From: CAIWHR01 sp963823215
GTDB lineage: Bacteria > Pseudomonadota > Gammaproteobacteria > Burkholderiales > Casimicrobiaceae
Direction: 5' to 3'
Length of the DNA stretch: 64,000 bases
Assembly: GCA_963823215.1 (NCBI GenBank)
Contig: CAWGKT010000005.1
Location: forward strand, 310,001-374,000
The notes below the pieces were generated by a model. That model was not told where the DNA came from. It searched no databases and saw nothing but the letters and a program-made list of their open reading frames with translations. Position 1 is the first letter of the stretch; every line of letters starts with the position of its first letter. Of the stretch, positions 52,010-62,097 are shown piece after piece. The position numbers and the translations under genes are program-made.

Positions 52010-53014
52010 TTGGCGGATATGGCCGATTGTTTGGAACAGTCGAGCAGTGCCTCGAGTGTCGCCACCGTTCCACGTTGGGGGCTGGTCTCCGTGCGGCAGG
52101 ACATCGCCGATATGTGGCACTTCGCCCACGCCACGGGCATCGCCCGGGAACTGAAGGCATTGCAGCGCCCCCGCCTGTCCGTTTCGCTCCGCGCAGCAAC
52201 TTTCGACTGGCTTCTCATCGGGCTGGCGGCCACGGCAACTTCGGCGTTCGGCTGGGCGGCAGTGCCTTTCTCGATTCTTGTGATAGGCAGCCGTCAGCGG
52301 GCGCTCGGCAACCTGTTGCACGACGCGTCGCACCGGAGCCTGGACGGCAATCGCCGGCGCTCCCGCATCCTCGCGAACATCCTGTTCTGCTGGCCGCTCT
52401 GGGTGTCGATGGCGATCTACCGCAATGAGCACAACCGGCACCACAGGTTTCTGGGCGATCCGGCGCGCGATCCCGACTTCATCCACGACGAGAACCGCCT
52501 CCCGCGCGGATGGGCATCCGTGTGGCTCGACCAGGTCCGCTCGCCGCAGATGATCCGCAGCTCGATCCTGGGGCATCTGGGCCGCATGGATTCGGCACAG
52601 CTCGCAGGCGTCGTCTGCTGGTGGGGAGTGGCGCTCGCGCTGATCTCGCTTGCATCGAGCGCGCGGGATGCGCTCCTTTTTCTCGCACTCTGGGTGGCGG
52701 CGAGGGCTCTCGCATTCCACCCGATCACGGCGTTCCGCGAGATCTCCGATCATGTCGGCCTCCAGCCGGGAAGTCTGATCGGGTTCAGCCGGAACCACCC
52801 GTTCAGCAGCGTCCTCGGCGGGATCATTCATCCGCACCACAACGGCTATCACCTGCTCCATCATCTGACCCCGGGCATGCCCTTCCACGCGCTGCCGAAC
52901 GCGCACGCACTTCTCATGCGCTGGCCGCGGTACGCGGCGGGCGAGCACTGCGATTCGTACTTTGCGGGCGGGACGAGCGCGGTACATTCATGGATTCGGC
53001 GCTGGGTGCGGTAA
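52010..53014 (+). CDS. Membrane fatty acid desaturase
   Basis: A 334-residue di-iron membrane desaturase or hydroxylase with three histidine boxes: HDASH (104-108), HNRHH (141-145) and HLLHH (281-285). Hydrophobic helices lie between (FDWLLIGLAATATSAFGWAA; LALISLASSARDALLFLALW). It introduces a double bond or hydroxyl into an acyl chain. It diverges from the peptide gene and is convergent with the ACP gene. Intact. Confidence 0.87.
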   Translation: MADMADCLEQSSSASSVATVPRWGLVSVRQDIADMWHFAHATGIARELKALQRPRLSVSLRAATFDWLLIGLAATATSAFGWAAVPFSILVIGSRQRALGNLLHDASHRSLDGNRRRSRILANILFCWPLWVSMAIYRNEHNRHHRFLGDPARDPDFIHDENRLPRGWASVWLDQVRSPQMIRSSILGHLGRMDSAQLAGVVCWWGVALALISLASSARDALLFLALWVAARALAFHPITAFREISDHVGLQPGSLIGFSRNHPFSSVLGGIIHPHHNGYHLLHHLTPGMPFHALPNAHALLMRWPRYAAGEHCDSYFAGGTSAVHSWIRRWVR

Positions 53015-53060
53015 GGCCGGCCGACAGGAGAATTCAGAGCCACCGCGTGCAGTTCTGATT

Positions 53061-53318
53061 TCAGCCTGCGCGGCGCGATTCCTCGATCACCGCCGCGATC
53101 TCGGTGACCGAGTCGAACCGTTCCGGATCGAACTCGACTCTGCCGAAATCGACCGCAAAGGCGGACTCCAGGAACGTCACGAGCTTCACGACCGAGAGCG
53201 AGTCGAGGCGGCCCGCCTTGATCAGCGATTCGGCATCGCCGAACGCCGCGTGGTCGTCGTGCTCGCGCAGCAGTTCCTCGAGGTACTCCCTGATCCTTAT
53301 CCGATCGCTTTGATCCAT
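53061..53318 (-). CDS. Stand-alone acyl carrier protein
   Basis: An 85-residue ACP/PCP-like protein with the phosphopantetheine Ser in GRLDSLSVVKL (Ser40), an acidic helix II and the helix III region (DSVTEIAAVIEES). It is not the AcpP sequence and lies downstream of an adenylation enzyme on the same strand, so it is probably loaded by it. Intact. Confidence 0.88.
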   Translation of the reverse strand: MDQSDRIRIREYLEELLREHDDHAAFGDAESLIKAGRLDSLSVVKLVTFLESAFAVDFGRVEFDPERFDSVTEIAAVIEESRRAG

Positions 53319-53402
53319 TGACCGATTCCCGAGAGGTGGAAGAGAAAACGCGGCCGGCGCGCGAATATCACCGCGGTGAAAACCAGCCTCGGCGCGACGC
53401 CT

Positions 53403-55004
53403 TCAGACGGTGGTGACGGCATCGCCCGTTTCCGTTCCGGCGTCGAGCCTCGCGACAAGCTCACGTCGGTCGAGCTTGCCGTTTGCGTCGAGCGGGATTG
53501 CCGCGACCTCGTGGACCGCGGAGGGCACCATGTAGGGCGGCAATCGCGTTCGCAGCGCTTCGCGCACGCGGCTCGCCGGAAGTTCGCTTTGCGCAATGAA
53601 GCCGACGATGGCCCGCGCCACACCGTCCTCGACGGGCCAGGCGACCACGGCTACCTGAGCTGAACCCGTCACCGCCCGCAGGTGTGCCTCGACGTCCTCG
53701 AGCTCGACGCGGTGGCCGTTGATCTTGATCTGGTTGTCCACGCGGCCGAGATGGTGGAACGAGCCTCCGGCATCCCGCATCGCGAGGTCGCCCGTGAGAT
53801 ACCAGCGCTTGTCGTCGATCACCGGAAAGCGCTCGGCCGTGAGTTCAGGCGCACCCAGATAGCCGTGGGTCAGCTGGCTGCCCGCGATCGCAAGCTCTCC
53901 TACCTCGCCCGCCGGGACCGGGCGGCGGTCCGGCCCGATGACCGCAAGCTCGGTGCCTGGGTGCGGCATACCGATGGCGAGCACGCCGCGTCCGGGAGTC
54001 ACGATCGGAGTCGCGCCGGGCTCAACGCGTTGGCCGACGCAGTCGACCGTCGCTTCGGTCGGACCGTAGAGGTTGTCGATTACGCTGTTCGGCGCTGCGT
54101 TCTGCCATGCGAGCACCGAGGCCAGTGGCAATGGCTCGCCACCGAAGGAGGTGTAGCGAAGAGTTGGCAGTGACCCGGGTTGAAGCGAGCGCGTACTGCG
54201 CATCCAGGCGATCGCCGACGGCGTCGAGCCCCAGATCGTCAGCGCCCGGTCGCGAATGAACTTGGCCGGCGAGACCTGGCTCACCGCGGGTACTACATGG
54301 ATCGAGGCGCCGGCACTCCATGGCAGGAAGATCTCACCGAGCGACGGATCGAAGCTGAGCTCGAAGAACTGCGACGTTCGATCGTCCGGCGTTATCGCCT
54401 TTCGGGGACGCAGCGCAGCCAGGTAGGCGGCGGCCGACCGTGCCGGAACCATCACGCCTTTCGGAATGCCCGTGGTCCCGGAAGTGAATATCACGTACGC
54501 GAGGTCATCCGGGGACATGGGAACGGGTTCCTGGACATCGGCCAGTTCCGGTAGCGATTGAAGGCTCAGATCCTTGCCCCCGGACACGCGCAGGGACGCC
54601 TGGAGCGCATCGTCGCTTGGCGCGACCAGCAGCTTCGTAGCCGCCAGCACGCCTGGCGTCACCAGACCAAGACCGCGGTCATCCACGACCATCGCGTCGA
54701 GCCCGACCCGAGACAGCACCGCTTGCAGACGCTGCTCAGGCCATCCCAGCCCCAGCGGCACATAGGTAGCGCCGGCCCATGCAACGCCGAGCACCGCCTC
54801 GAGCGCGATCAGGCTGCGGGATCCGAGAATGCCGACACGGCTGCCGCGACCGATCCCACGATCGTTCAGCGCGGCCGCCAACCGGCTTGCGCGCCGGACG
54901 AGGTCAACATAGGTCCGTTCGACGCCGTCCGCGGCGAGCGCCAACCGCTCCGGAGTCCGGAAGCTTTGTTCGAATACCGGATGGGCCAGGTTCCAATTCA
55001 TGTT
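53403..55004 (-). CDS. Stand-alone amino acid adenylation/AMP-dependent ligase (DltA-like)
   Basis: A protein of about 533 residues from ATG 55004 (MNWNLAHPVFEQSFR); ATG 55025 adds seven residues. Adenylation core motifs: A3 FTSGTTGIPKGVMVP, A5 NLYGPTEATVDC, A7 YLTGDLAMRD, A8 GRVDNQIKINGHRVE and A10 LDANGKLDR with the catalytic Lys. It resembles DltA and free-standing NRPS A domains. It probably activates an amino acid or acyl group and loads the ACP encoded 85 bases downstream. Confidence 0.9.
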   Translation of the reverse strand, partial: NMNWNLAHPVFEQSFRTPERLALAADGVERTYVDLVRRASRLAAALNDRGIGRGSRVGILGSRSLIALEAVLGVAWAGATYVPLGLGWPEQRLQAVLSRVGLDAMVVDDRGLGLVTPGVLAATKLLVAPSDDALQASLRVSGGKDLSLQSLPELADVQEPVPMSPDDLAYVIFTSGTTGIPKGVMVPARSAAAYLAALRPRKAITPDDRTSQFFELSFDPSLGEIFLPWSAGASIHVVPAVSQVSPAKFIRDRALTIWGSTPSAIAWMRSTRSLQPGSLPTLRYTSFGGEPLPLASVLAWQNAAPNSVIDNLYGPTEATVDCVGQRVEPGATPIVTPGRGVLAIGMPHPGTELAVIGPDRRPVPAGEVGELAIAGSQLTHGYLGAPELTAERFPVIDDKRWYLTGDLAMRDAGGSFHHLGRVDNQIKINGHRVELEDVEAHLRAVTGSAQVAVVAWPVEDGVARAIVGFIAQSELPASRVREALRTRLPPYMVPSAVHEVAAIPLDANGKLDRRELVARLDAGTETGDAVTTV

Positions 55005-55041
55005 TCGCAGGTCAGGGCGCGCCACAAGGCAAACATCCGGC

Positions 55042-55840
55042 TCAACGCGAACCGCGGATGAGGTCCTTCAGGAACTGCGCGGGTACGGCGAAGCTGATGC
55101 CGGAAGGTTGGCCAACCGCGGCATCCTTCGTACCCTTCAGCAAGCCCATATTGACGACGCCTACGACCTCGCCGGAGTCCACGTCATAGAGCGGACTGCC
55201 GCTATGCCCGGGGTAGGCGGTGGTGTCGAGTTGAAACAGGATGAACGGGCCTGACTTCAGGCCTCCGAATGACACGCGCGTCGAGCTGGCCGGCGGTCGC
55301 GCCCGGGACCGCGATCGGCGTCAACGATGCGATGACGCCGTGGTGCGTGACCGGATAGAACCCGAGCGCGTTGCCGATCGGAAATCCGGTGAAGGCGATG
55401 CTCTGCCCATCGCGCACCGATTCGGAATTTCCCAGGGCCACGGTCGGCAGCGGCGCTCCGGTGATGCGCAGCAACGCGAGGTCATGCACCTTGTCCACGG
55501 CGACCGCCTTCGCCTCCCGTGGCTGCGGCTCCCGCGACCCGGGCACGTGCACCAGGACCATCATCGTTTCGCTATTCTCGATCTGCAGGACCTCCGTTAC
55601 AACGTGTGCGTTGGTCGCGACCAGCGTCCCGTCGTCGACCGCGAACCCCGTGCCGCGAAAAACGAAGGGCGGGCTCCGTGTTTTCTGGAACGTGCCGACT
55701 GCGACGACGGACGGCTTCACGCGCGCGACGGCTTCGGGCAGACCGGCGTAGACGCGGTGGCCGGGCGCGAGCAGCAGGAACGCAAGCAAAGTTGCGGCGC
55801 GCGCAAGAAAGCGAGTGGATACCAATCGACGCGAGAGCAT
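55042..55840 (-). CDS. Trypsin-like serine protease (HtrA-like, no PDZ), one frameshift
   Basis: A periplasmic protease with a signal peptide (LLAFLLLAPGHRVYA), chymotrypsin-fold core, catalytic His in VATNAHVV, Asp in VHDLALL and Ser in YPGHSGSPLYD. A shift near 55275 splits off the Ser-containing part. No PDZ domain follows, and the protein ends FLKDLIRGSR at about 266 residues. It probably processes or controls envelope or exopolysaccharide proteins. Confidence 0.82.
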
Positions 55841-55849
55841 GGCGACGCT

Positions 55850-56737
55850 CTAGCGCGACGTCACGGCTCGGATGCGCGGCAAGCTCGGGCGAGGGGTCGG
55901 TGACCGTGGCATCGAAGGGATGCTCGTCCTTCCGGAAATAGCGCCGGATTCTCTGCACGTACGCGCGGGTTTCCGCATACGGGGGAACGCCTCGGTAACG
56001 TTCGACGGTCCCTTCGCCGGCGTTGTACGCAGCGGCGACCAGCGTGACGTCACCCATGAAATAGGCGAGCAACCAGCGCAGATAGGCGAGCCCGCCACGG
56101 ATGTTTTGCGCCGGATCGAACGGCTTCTTGACGTTGAACCGCGCCGACGTCTCGGGTATCAGCTGCATCAGGCCCTGCGCGTTCCTGGGCGAACGCGCGT
56201 TCGGATCGAAGTTGGACTCGGCGCGAATGATGGCGAGCGCGAACTGCGGGCTGATGCGGTACTCGGGGGCGAGCTTGCGCACGAGATCGGCTGCCTTCTT
56301 CTGCTCGGGCGTCGTCGCGACGAACATCGTCTTCGACTTCCGCGACAACGGTCTCGACCGCCGGCGGCGGCGTCGGATCGCGCATGCATTCGGGCAGGTC
56401 GGCGGCGGACGGACCGACAAAGGCGAGCATCTTCTGCGCGTACTCGTGGCCCTGGGCCGCCGCGATGCCGAAGAAGAGCGATGCCATTCGGTTGTCACGC
56501 GGCATGCCGCGTCCGTTGGCGTACATCCAGCCGAGACTGAATTGGGCCTCGGCATCCCCCAGCCGGGCCGCCTCGCAGTAAAGCTTGACGGCGCGCACGG
56601 GGTCCCTGGGCACACCCTCGCCGTGTTCGTACGCGCGAGCCTCGGCGCGCAGTGTGGCAATCAGTCGGCTCGGGTCTCCATCGAAATCCGCATGGGCGGG
56701 TCGCGCTGCAACGCACAGCAGCGCGAGGGCAGGTCAT
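55850..56737 (-). CDS. Sel1-repeat lytic transglycosylase (SLT domain), frameshifted
   Basis: The signal peptide LALLCVAARPAHA is recovered after a shift near 56720. Next come Sel1-like repeats (AVKLYCEAARLGDAEAQFSL; GWMYANGRGMPRDNRMASLF), then after a shift near 56340 the SLT domain with catalytic Glu in AIIRAESNFDPNA and QGLMQLIPETSARF, and AAYNAGEGTVERY. It cleaves peptidoglycan to make room for envelope machinery. The exact stop is uncertain; 55850 is one candidate. Confidence 0.82.
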
Positions 56738-56797
56738 GCACGACGACCCTGCGCGGGTCGTGCACGATCCAGTTCCATCGCCGAGGTTCGGAGGCCA

Positions 56798-57870
56798 TCA
56801 CGTCGTGCCGGCGGCCACCCGGCCCTCGCGCTCCGGCGCGGCGCCGAAGTGGGCCAGATACCATGGCATCGCCGCGTGGATGCCGTCGACCAGCCGATGC
56901 GTCGGCGCATAGCCGAGGAGACGACGCGCCTTGCCGATGTCGGCCTGCGAGTGGCGGACGTCGCCTGGACGGAAGTCGCGGTAGGCAGGCTTCACGGCGG
57001 CCAGCTCGGGAAATCGTGTCGCGATCGCGTCGCGCAGCAGTTGAAAGAGGCGATTGAGCGACGTGCGATCGTCGACGGCGACGTTGTAGACCTGGTTGAT
57101 CGCCGCCGGGTCATCGGTGAGCGCGGCCAGCAGGTTCGCCTGAACGGCGTTGTCGACGAAGCAGAAGTCGCGGCTCGTCTCGCCGTCGCCGTTGATCGCC
57201 ACCTCCTCGCCGACGAGCATCGCGCGGATCCAGCGTGGGATGACCGCCGCGTACGCGCCGTCCGGATCCTGTCGCGCGCCGAAGATGTTGAAGTAGCGCA
57301 GGCCGATCGACTGCACGCCGTAACAGCGCGCGAACACCTCGGCGTAGAGTTCGTTGACGAGCTTCGTGACCGCGTAGGGCGAGAGCGGCCGACCGATGGC
57401 ATCCTCGACCTTGGGCAACGCCGGGGTGGTCGCCATAGGTCGAGCTGGACGCCGCGTAGACGAATCGCCGCACGCCGGCGTCACGGGCCGCGACCAGAAC
57501 GTTGAGGAAGCCGTCGATGTTCGACTGGTTGGTCGCGATCGGATCGTCGAGCGATCGGGGAACGGATCCCAGCGCCGCCTGGTGCAGCACGACATCGATG
57601 CCCCGGCACGCGATCCTGCAGGCGTCGGGATCGCGGATATCCTCTTCGATGAAGTGGTGGCGGCTCCATCGCTCTCCGGTCACCGCTCGCGCGAATCTCG
57701 TCGAGATTGCGCCGGTGCCCCGTGGCGAAATTGTCCAATCCGACGACCGTCTGATCGAGGTCGAGCAACGCCTGCACCAGGTGCGAACCGATGAAGCCCG
57801 CGCTGCCGGTCACGAGCCAGCGCAGCGGTTTCGCCGTCAAGCGGTCGCGCACGTTGTCGAGGGCGGTCAT
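56798..57870 (-). CDS. UDP-N-acetylhexosamine 4-epimerase (WbpP/TviC-like), frameshifted
   Basis: An extended SDR with NAD motif VTGSAGFIGSHLVQALLD, VLHQAALGSVPRSLDDP, AASSSTYGD, catalytic SPYAVTKLVNELYAEVF and LRYFNIFGARQDPDGAYAAV. It has the Vi-type 4-epimerase features and about 357 codons. Shifts lie near 57680 and 57430. The stop is at 56798; the upstream UDP-sugar dehydrogenase ends 14 bases before the chosen ATG (57870). Confidence 0.87.
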
Positions 57871-57883
57871 CGGAGAGTCGAGC

Positions 57884-59164
57884 TCAGAGCCGCCACACCG
57901 TGACACCGTTGCCGATGAGTTCGCCGGCATCGAACTGGCTCTTCACGTCGGCGACGACGGCCTTCGGCAACAGCCGCTCGAGATAGTCGGAGGTCGGCCG
58001 GGCCTTGAACGCGCGATGCGCGACGGCGGCCACGATCGCCGCCGCCTTGGGCAGTCGTTCCCACGGCACGAGCTTCACTCCATACTCGTGCAACGCCTCC
58101 TCCGGCGCGGCAACCGGGTCGTGCACCAGCACTTCGGCGCCGTACGACTGCAGCTCGCGGATCACGTCGATGACGCGGGAATTGCGCAGGTCCGCGCAAT
58201 CCTCCTTGAACGTGAGACCGAGCACGATCACCGGCGCGTCCTTCACCTGCCAGCCGTTGCGCACCAGATGCTTGACGGTCTGTTCCGCGACGAACTTGCC
58301 CATCCCGTCGTTGATGCGCCGGCCGGCGAGGATCACCTCCGGGTGATAGCCGACCATCTCCGCCTTGTGCGTCAGGTAGTACGGATCGACGCCGATGCAG
58401 TGTCCGCCGACAAGCCCGGGACGAAACGGCAGAAAGTTCCACTTCGTTCCGGCCGCGCGCAGCACTTCCATCGTGTTGATTCCCAGCCGGTCGAAGATGA
58501 TCGCCAGCTCGTTCATCAGCGCGATGTTGAGATCGCGCTGCGTGTTCTCGATCACCTTCGCCGCCTCGGCCACCTTGATGCTGGAGGCGCGGTGCACGCC
58601 GGCCGTCACCACGCTGCCGTACATCTGCGCGACCCGCTCCAGCGTCTCCGGCGTATCGCCCGACACGACCTTGGTGATCTTCGTCAGCGTGCGCTCCTTG
58701 TCGCCGGGATTGATGCGCTCCGGCGAGTAGCCGACGTGGAAATCGGTCATCCATTTCATCCCGGAATGCTTCTCCAGGACGGGAATGCAGATCTCTTCGG
58801 TGGCTCCGGGGTACACGGTCGATTCGTAGACGACCGTCGCGCCGCGCTTCATGTGCGCGCCGACCGCTTGCGACGCGCCGAGCAGCGGGCCGAAGTCCGG
58901 CTGGTGCGCGTCGTCGACCGGCGTCGGGACCGCGACGATGATGAAATCCGCGTCGGACAGCGCGGCCGGGTCGGTGCCGACGGAAAGCAGCGTCGCCGCC
59001 CGCAGTTCGTCGGTCGTGACCTCGCCCGTCGGATCGACGTGGCGGCGGTAGCTCGCGACCTTTTCCCGCGACAGGTCGAAGCCGATCGTCCGGTGCTTCT
59101 TGCCGAATTCCACGGCCAGCGGCAAGCCGACGTAGCCAAGACCAACAACGGCAACGGTAGTCAT
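57884..59164 (-). CDS. Nucleotide sugar dehydrogenase (WbpO/TviB-like)
   Basis: It oxidises a UDP-N-acetylhexosamine at C6 to the uronic acid. The 426-residue protein from ATG 59164 has the Rossmann motif VAVVGLGYVGLPLAVEF, VPTPVDDAHQPD, YSPERINPGDKER and the active-site Cys in GLVGGHCIGVDPYYLTHKAE. Intact. With the epimerase it would supply a GalNAcA/GlcNAcA-type precursor for the exopolysaccharide. Confidence 0.92.
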   Translation of the reverse strand: MTTVAVVGLGYVGLPLAVEFGKKHRTIGFDLSREKVASYRRHVDPTGEVTTDELRAATLLSVGTDPAALSDADFIIVAVPTPVDDAHQPDFGPLLGASQAVGAHMKRGATVVYESTVYPGATEEICIPVLEKHSGMKWMTDFHVGYSPERINPGDKERTLTKITKVVSGDTPETLERVAQMYGSVVTAGVHRASSIKVAEAAKVIENTQRDLNIALMNELAIIFDRLGINTMEVLRAAGTKWNFLPFRPGLVGGHCIGVDPYYLTHKAEMVGYHPEVILAGRRINDGMGKFVAEQTVKHLVRNGWQVKDAPVIVLGLTFKEDCADLRNSRVIDVIRELQSYGAEVLVHDPVAAPEEALHEYGVKLVPWERLPKAAAIVAAVAHRAFKARPTSDYLERLLPKAVVADVKSQFDAGELIGNGVTVWRL

Positions 59165-59256
59165 GCTTGTTGTCGTTCCCTTCGGATTACGATTCGCCAT
59201 CTACGGCACGCTTCGGCACGGTCGCCGCGCAGGCCGTATTGCGCTCGGCTCGTCGA

Positions 59257-62063
59257 TCAGAGGCTCTGCATCAGCTTCGCGACCTCGGCCTGGCTCGGCG
59301 AACTTGTCGCCCGAGCTTCGCGAGGGCGTCCAGCTCCTTCTTCGCGGCCTCCTTCTGCCCGGCCTTGATCAGCGCCCGGGCAAGGTTGAGGCGAATCGCG
59401 CGGCGTTCGGGCGCGAGCGCCGACGGCCTTTTGCAGCATCTCGACACCGCGCGCCGTGTCGCCCTTTTCCACGAGCAGCATGCCGTAGGTGTCGAGGATC
59501 GCCGGGTTATTCGGCGCGAGCTTGTCGGCCTTTTCCGCATACTCGAGCGCCTTCGGGTCCTTCAGCTGACCGGCGACCCAGGCGAGGTTGTTGAGCGCCA
59601 GCGCATCGTTCGGCTGCGACCTCGAGCATCGCCTTGTACTGCTTGGCTCGCGCCCGGCGTAGTCCTTCTTCTTCGATCGCCGACTGCGCCAGATAGTGCC
59701 GGAACGCGCGATCCTTCGGATGGTCCTTGAGCCACGATGCGGCGAAGTTGTCCGCCTCGGCGTCACTGCCCTTGCCTGCGCGCAAGCGCGCGGCCAACCT
59801 GATCGCCAAGATCCGTCGTGCCCGACCTTCTTCAAGCCGTTGCGATAGGCGGCGATCGCTTCGGTCCACGCCTTCTGTCGAGCGTAGATGTCGCCCTCGA
59901 GGAGGTAACCGATCGACTCGTTCGGGCGCTGCTTCTGCACGTCGCGCGCGGCACGCCAGCGCCTCCTTGACGCGCCCGGCCGAGAATCGAGCGCGATGAG
60001 CATGCGCTGCGCTTCGACGAGGTCCGGCTTGATCGCCAGCGCCTTGCGCAGGCTCTCGAGCGCGGCCGCATTGTCCTTGGCGGCGATCTGGATTTCGGCC
60101 ATGCGCATGTAGCGGCAGCGGCGACTCCGGGCGCAGCTGGGCGAGCTTGTTGTACGTCGCGATCGCCTGATTGGTGTCGCCGGCGGCACGATACGCCTGG
60201 CCGGCGGCGTCCAGAAGTATCCGGGTCGGTCCGGCAACGCGGCGAGCGCGTCCTGCGCCGCGGCGACCGCCTTCTTGGGTTCCTTGCTGCGCAGGCAGAT
60301 GCGAGATCAGCGCGAGCCGCGGCTCCGGGTCGGTCGGATTTGCGGCGACCGCCTTGCTCGATCAACGCCGCGACTTCGTCCGGCGATCCGCCGGCTTCGA
60401 GCACGCAGCGTCGGCGATCGCGAGGAGCGCCTGCGCGTTCTTCGGATCCTTGGCCAGGACCGCTTCGAAGCGCTTCTTCGCGTCCTCCGGCTTCTTGTCC
60501 GCAGGTCCAGGCGCGCCAGGTTCGTGGCCGCCGGGAAGTACGCCGGGTCGATGCGCCAGCGCGCGTTCGAAGCTGCGCCGCGCGCCCGCGACATCGCCCT
60601 TCGCGAGCAACACCGCGCCGCGCAGGTTGTGCGACAGAGGCTTGTCCGGCTGCTTCTTTTCGATCGCGGCGACCGCGGCCAGCGCCGCGTCGAACTTCCG
60701 TTGCCGGATGTTGATCGCGACCAGCGCAAGGTCCGCCCGGATCCCGGTGTCTTCGGCCGCGACCGCTTCCAGTTCCTCGAGGCCCGCTCGCTCTCGCCCT
60801 TCGGCGCAGGTGCGAGAGCGCCGACCGCAGTGCGCTTGCCCGTGTTCTTGGGATCGAGCGCCGCCGCCTTCTCGAAGTAGCGTGCGGCCGCAGCGCGATC
60901 ACCGTTCTGGACGTAGACCTCGCCGGCGAGCGCCAGCGTGTCCGAATCGAGCTTCTCGTCCTGCAGCATCGGCTTGCAGCGCTTCCAGCGCCTTGGCGGG
61001 CTTGCCTTCGCGCAGGTACGATCTGGACCAGCAGTCGGCGCGCCAGGCATTGGTTCGGAGCGCGTTGCAGTATGGCGTCGAGAGCGGCCTCGGCCTGGGC
61101 ATAGGACCCGAGCCGGTAATCGATCTGTGCACCGAGCAGCAGGCCCAGCAGGCTGTTGGGCGCCGCCTTGAGGTGCAGCTGGATGGCCTCGCGCGCGGCG
61201 ACGAAGTTCTTTTCGCGATACGCCAACAACGCCTGCAGATAGAGCGTCTGCGGATTGCTTCGGCGCCACCTTCTTCATCGCCGCGAGCTGCTTTGCCCGC
61301 TTCTTCGAGTCTTGCCCTGCCGCGATCAGCAGGGACACCATCATGTAATGCGCCAGTCAGCGTCGTCCGGCTTCGTCGTCGATCACCTTGCGATAGGCGG
61401 CGAGCGCCATCGTCGATCTGCTCCTGGGCCGCCCGCGATGTCGCCCTTGAGCTGCCAGCCGTCGGTGAGCGTCGGGACTTGGCCAGCGCCGCTTCGACGA
61501 GCGCCAGCGCGCCGCGGCAGGTCGCCCGGCCGGCCGCCTTCAGCCGCGCCTCGCCGAGCAAGGCGGGCGGATAATCGGGCTGGCGGCCAGCGCCGCGGCA
61601 AAGTCGCGGCTCGGCATCCTCGACATTGCCGGTCGCCATTCGCGCCCGGCCGAGCGACGTCTGCAGCTCGGCGTTGGCCTCCGGCGTCGTCAACATCGGT
61701 CCTGCCGAATTCGTCGACCATCTTCTTGTACTCGCCGCGCGACACGTAGCACGCGCGCGAGCCCGGAACGACCTGGTCGGCGGCGTACTTGAGTTCGCGC
61801 GCCTTGCGCAGCTCCTTTTCGCGCCCGCAGGACTCACCCGTTTCGAGCATCGACTTGCCCAGCAGGAAGCGCGCCTCGGCCAGATCGGGGTTCATCTGCA
61901 GCGCGTTCCTGAGCTGGATCATCGCCGCGTTGCGGTCGTTCTTGGCAAGATACTCCTTCGCCGATGCCACCAACGCCTCGGGCTTGTCGGCACATCCGGA
62001 CAGAGAGCGCAGCGCAACCATGGCCACGACTGTCGCTTCTCTAATCGTTCGCCCAGTCTTCAT
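59257..62063 (-). CDS. prsT: PrsT, TPR lipoprotein of the XrtA/PEP-CTERM system, copy 2 (many frameshifts)
   Basis: Paralogue of copy 1. The N-terminus (ATG 62063) has a lipoprotein signal with lipobox LSGC and PEALVASAKEYLAKNDRN. The C-terminus has QKQRPNESIGYLLEGDIYAR, QLKDPKALEYAEKADKLAP and AEVAKLMQSL. About 935 codons fit the family. The frame changes more than a dozen times, roughly every 100-200 bases. Alignment with copy 1 shows mostly one-base insertions, so error is far likelier than decay. It follows prsR by 34 bases. Confidence 0.85.
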
Positions 62064-62097
62064 GTCGATCGCCTGCATTGGACTCTCGCCGCCGCAT

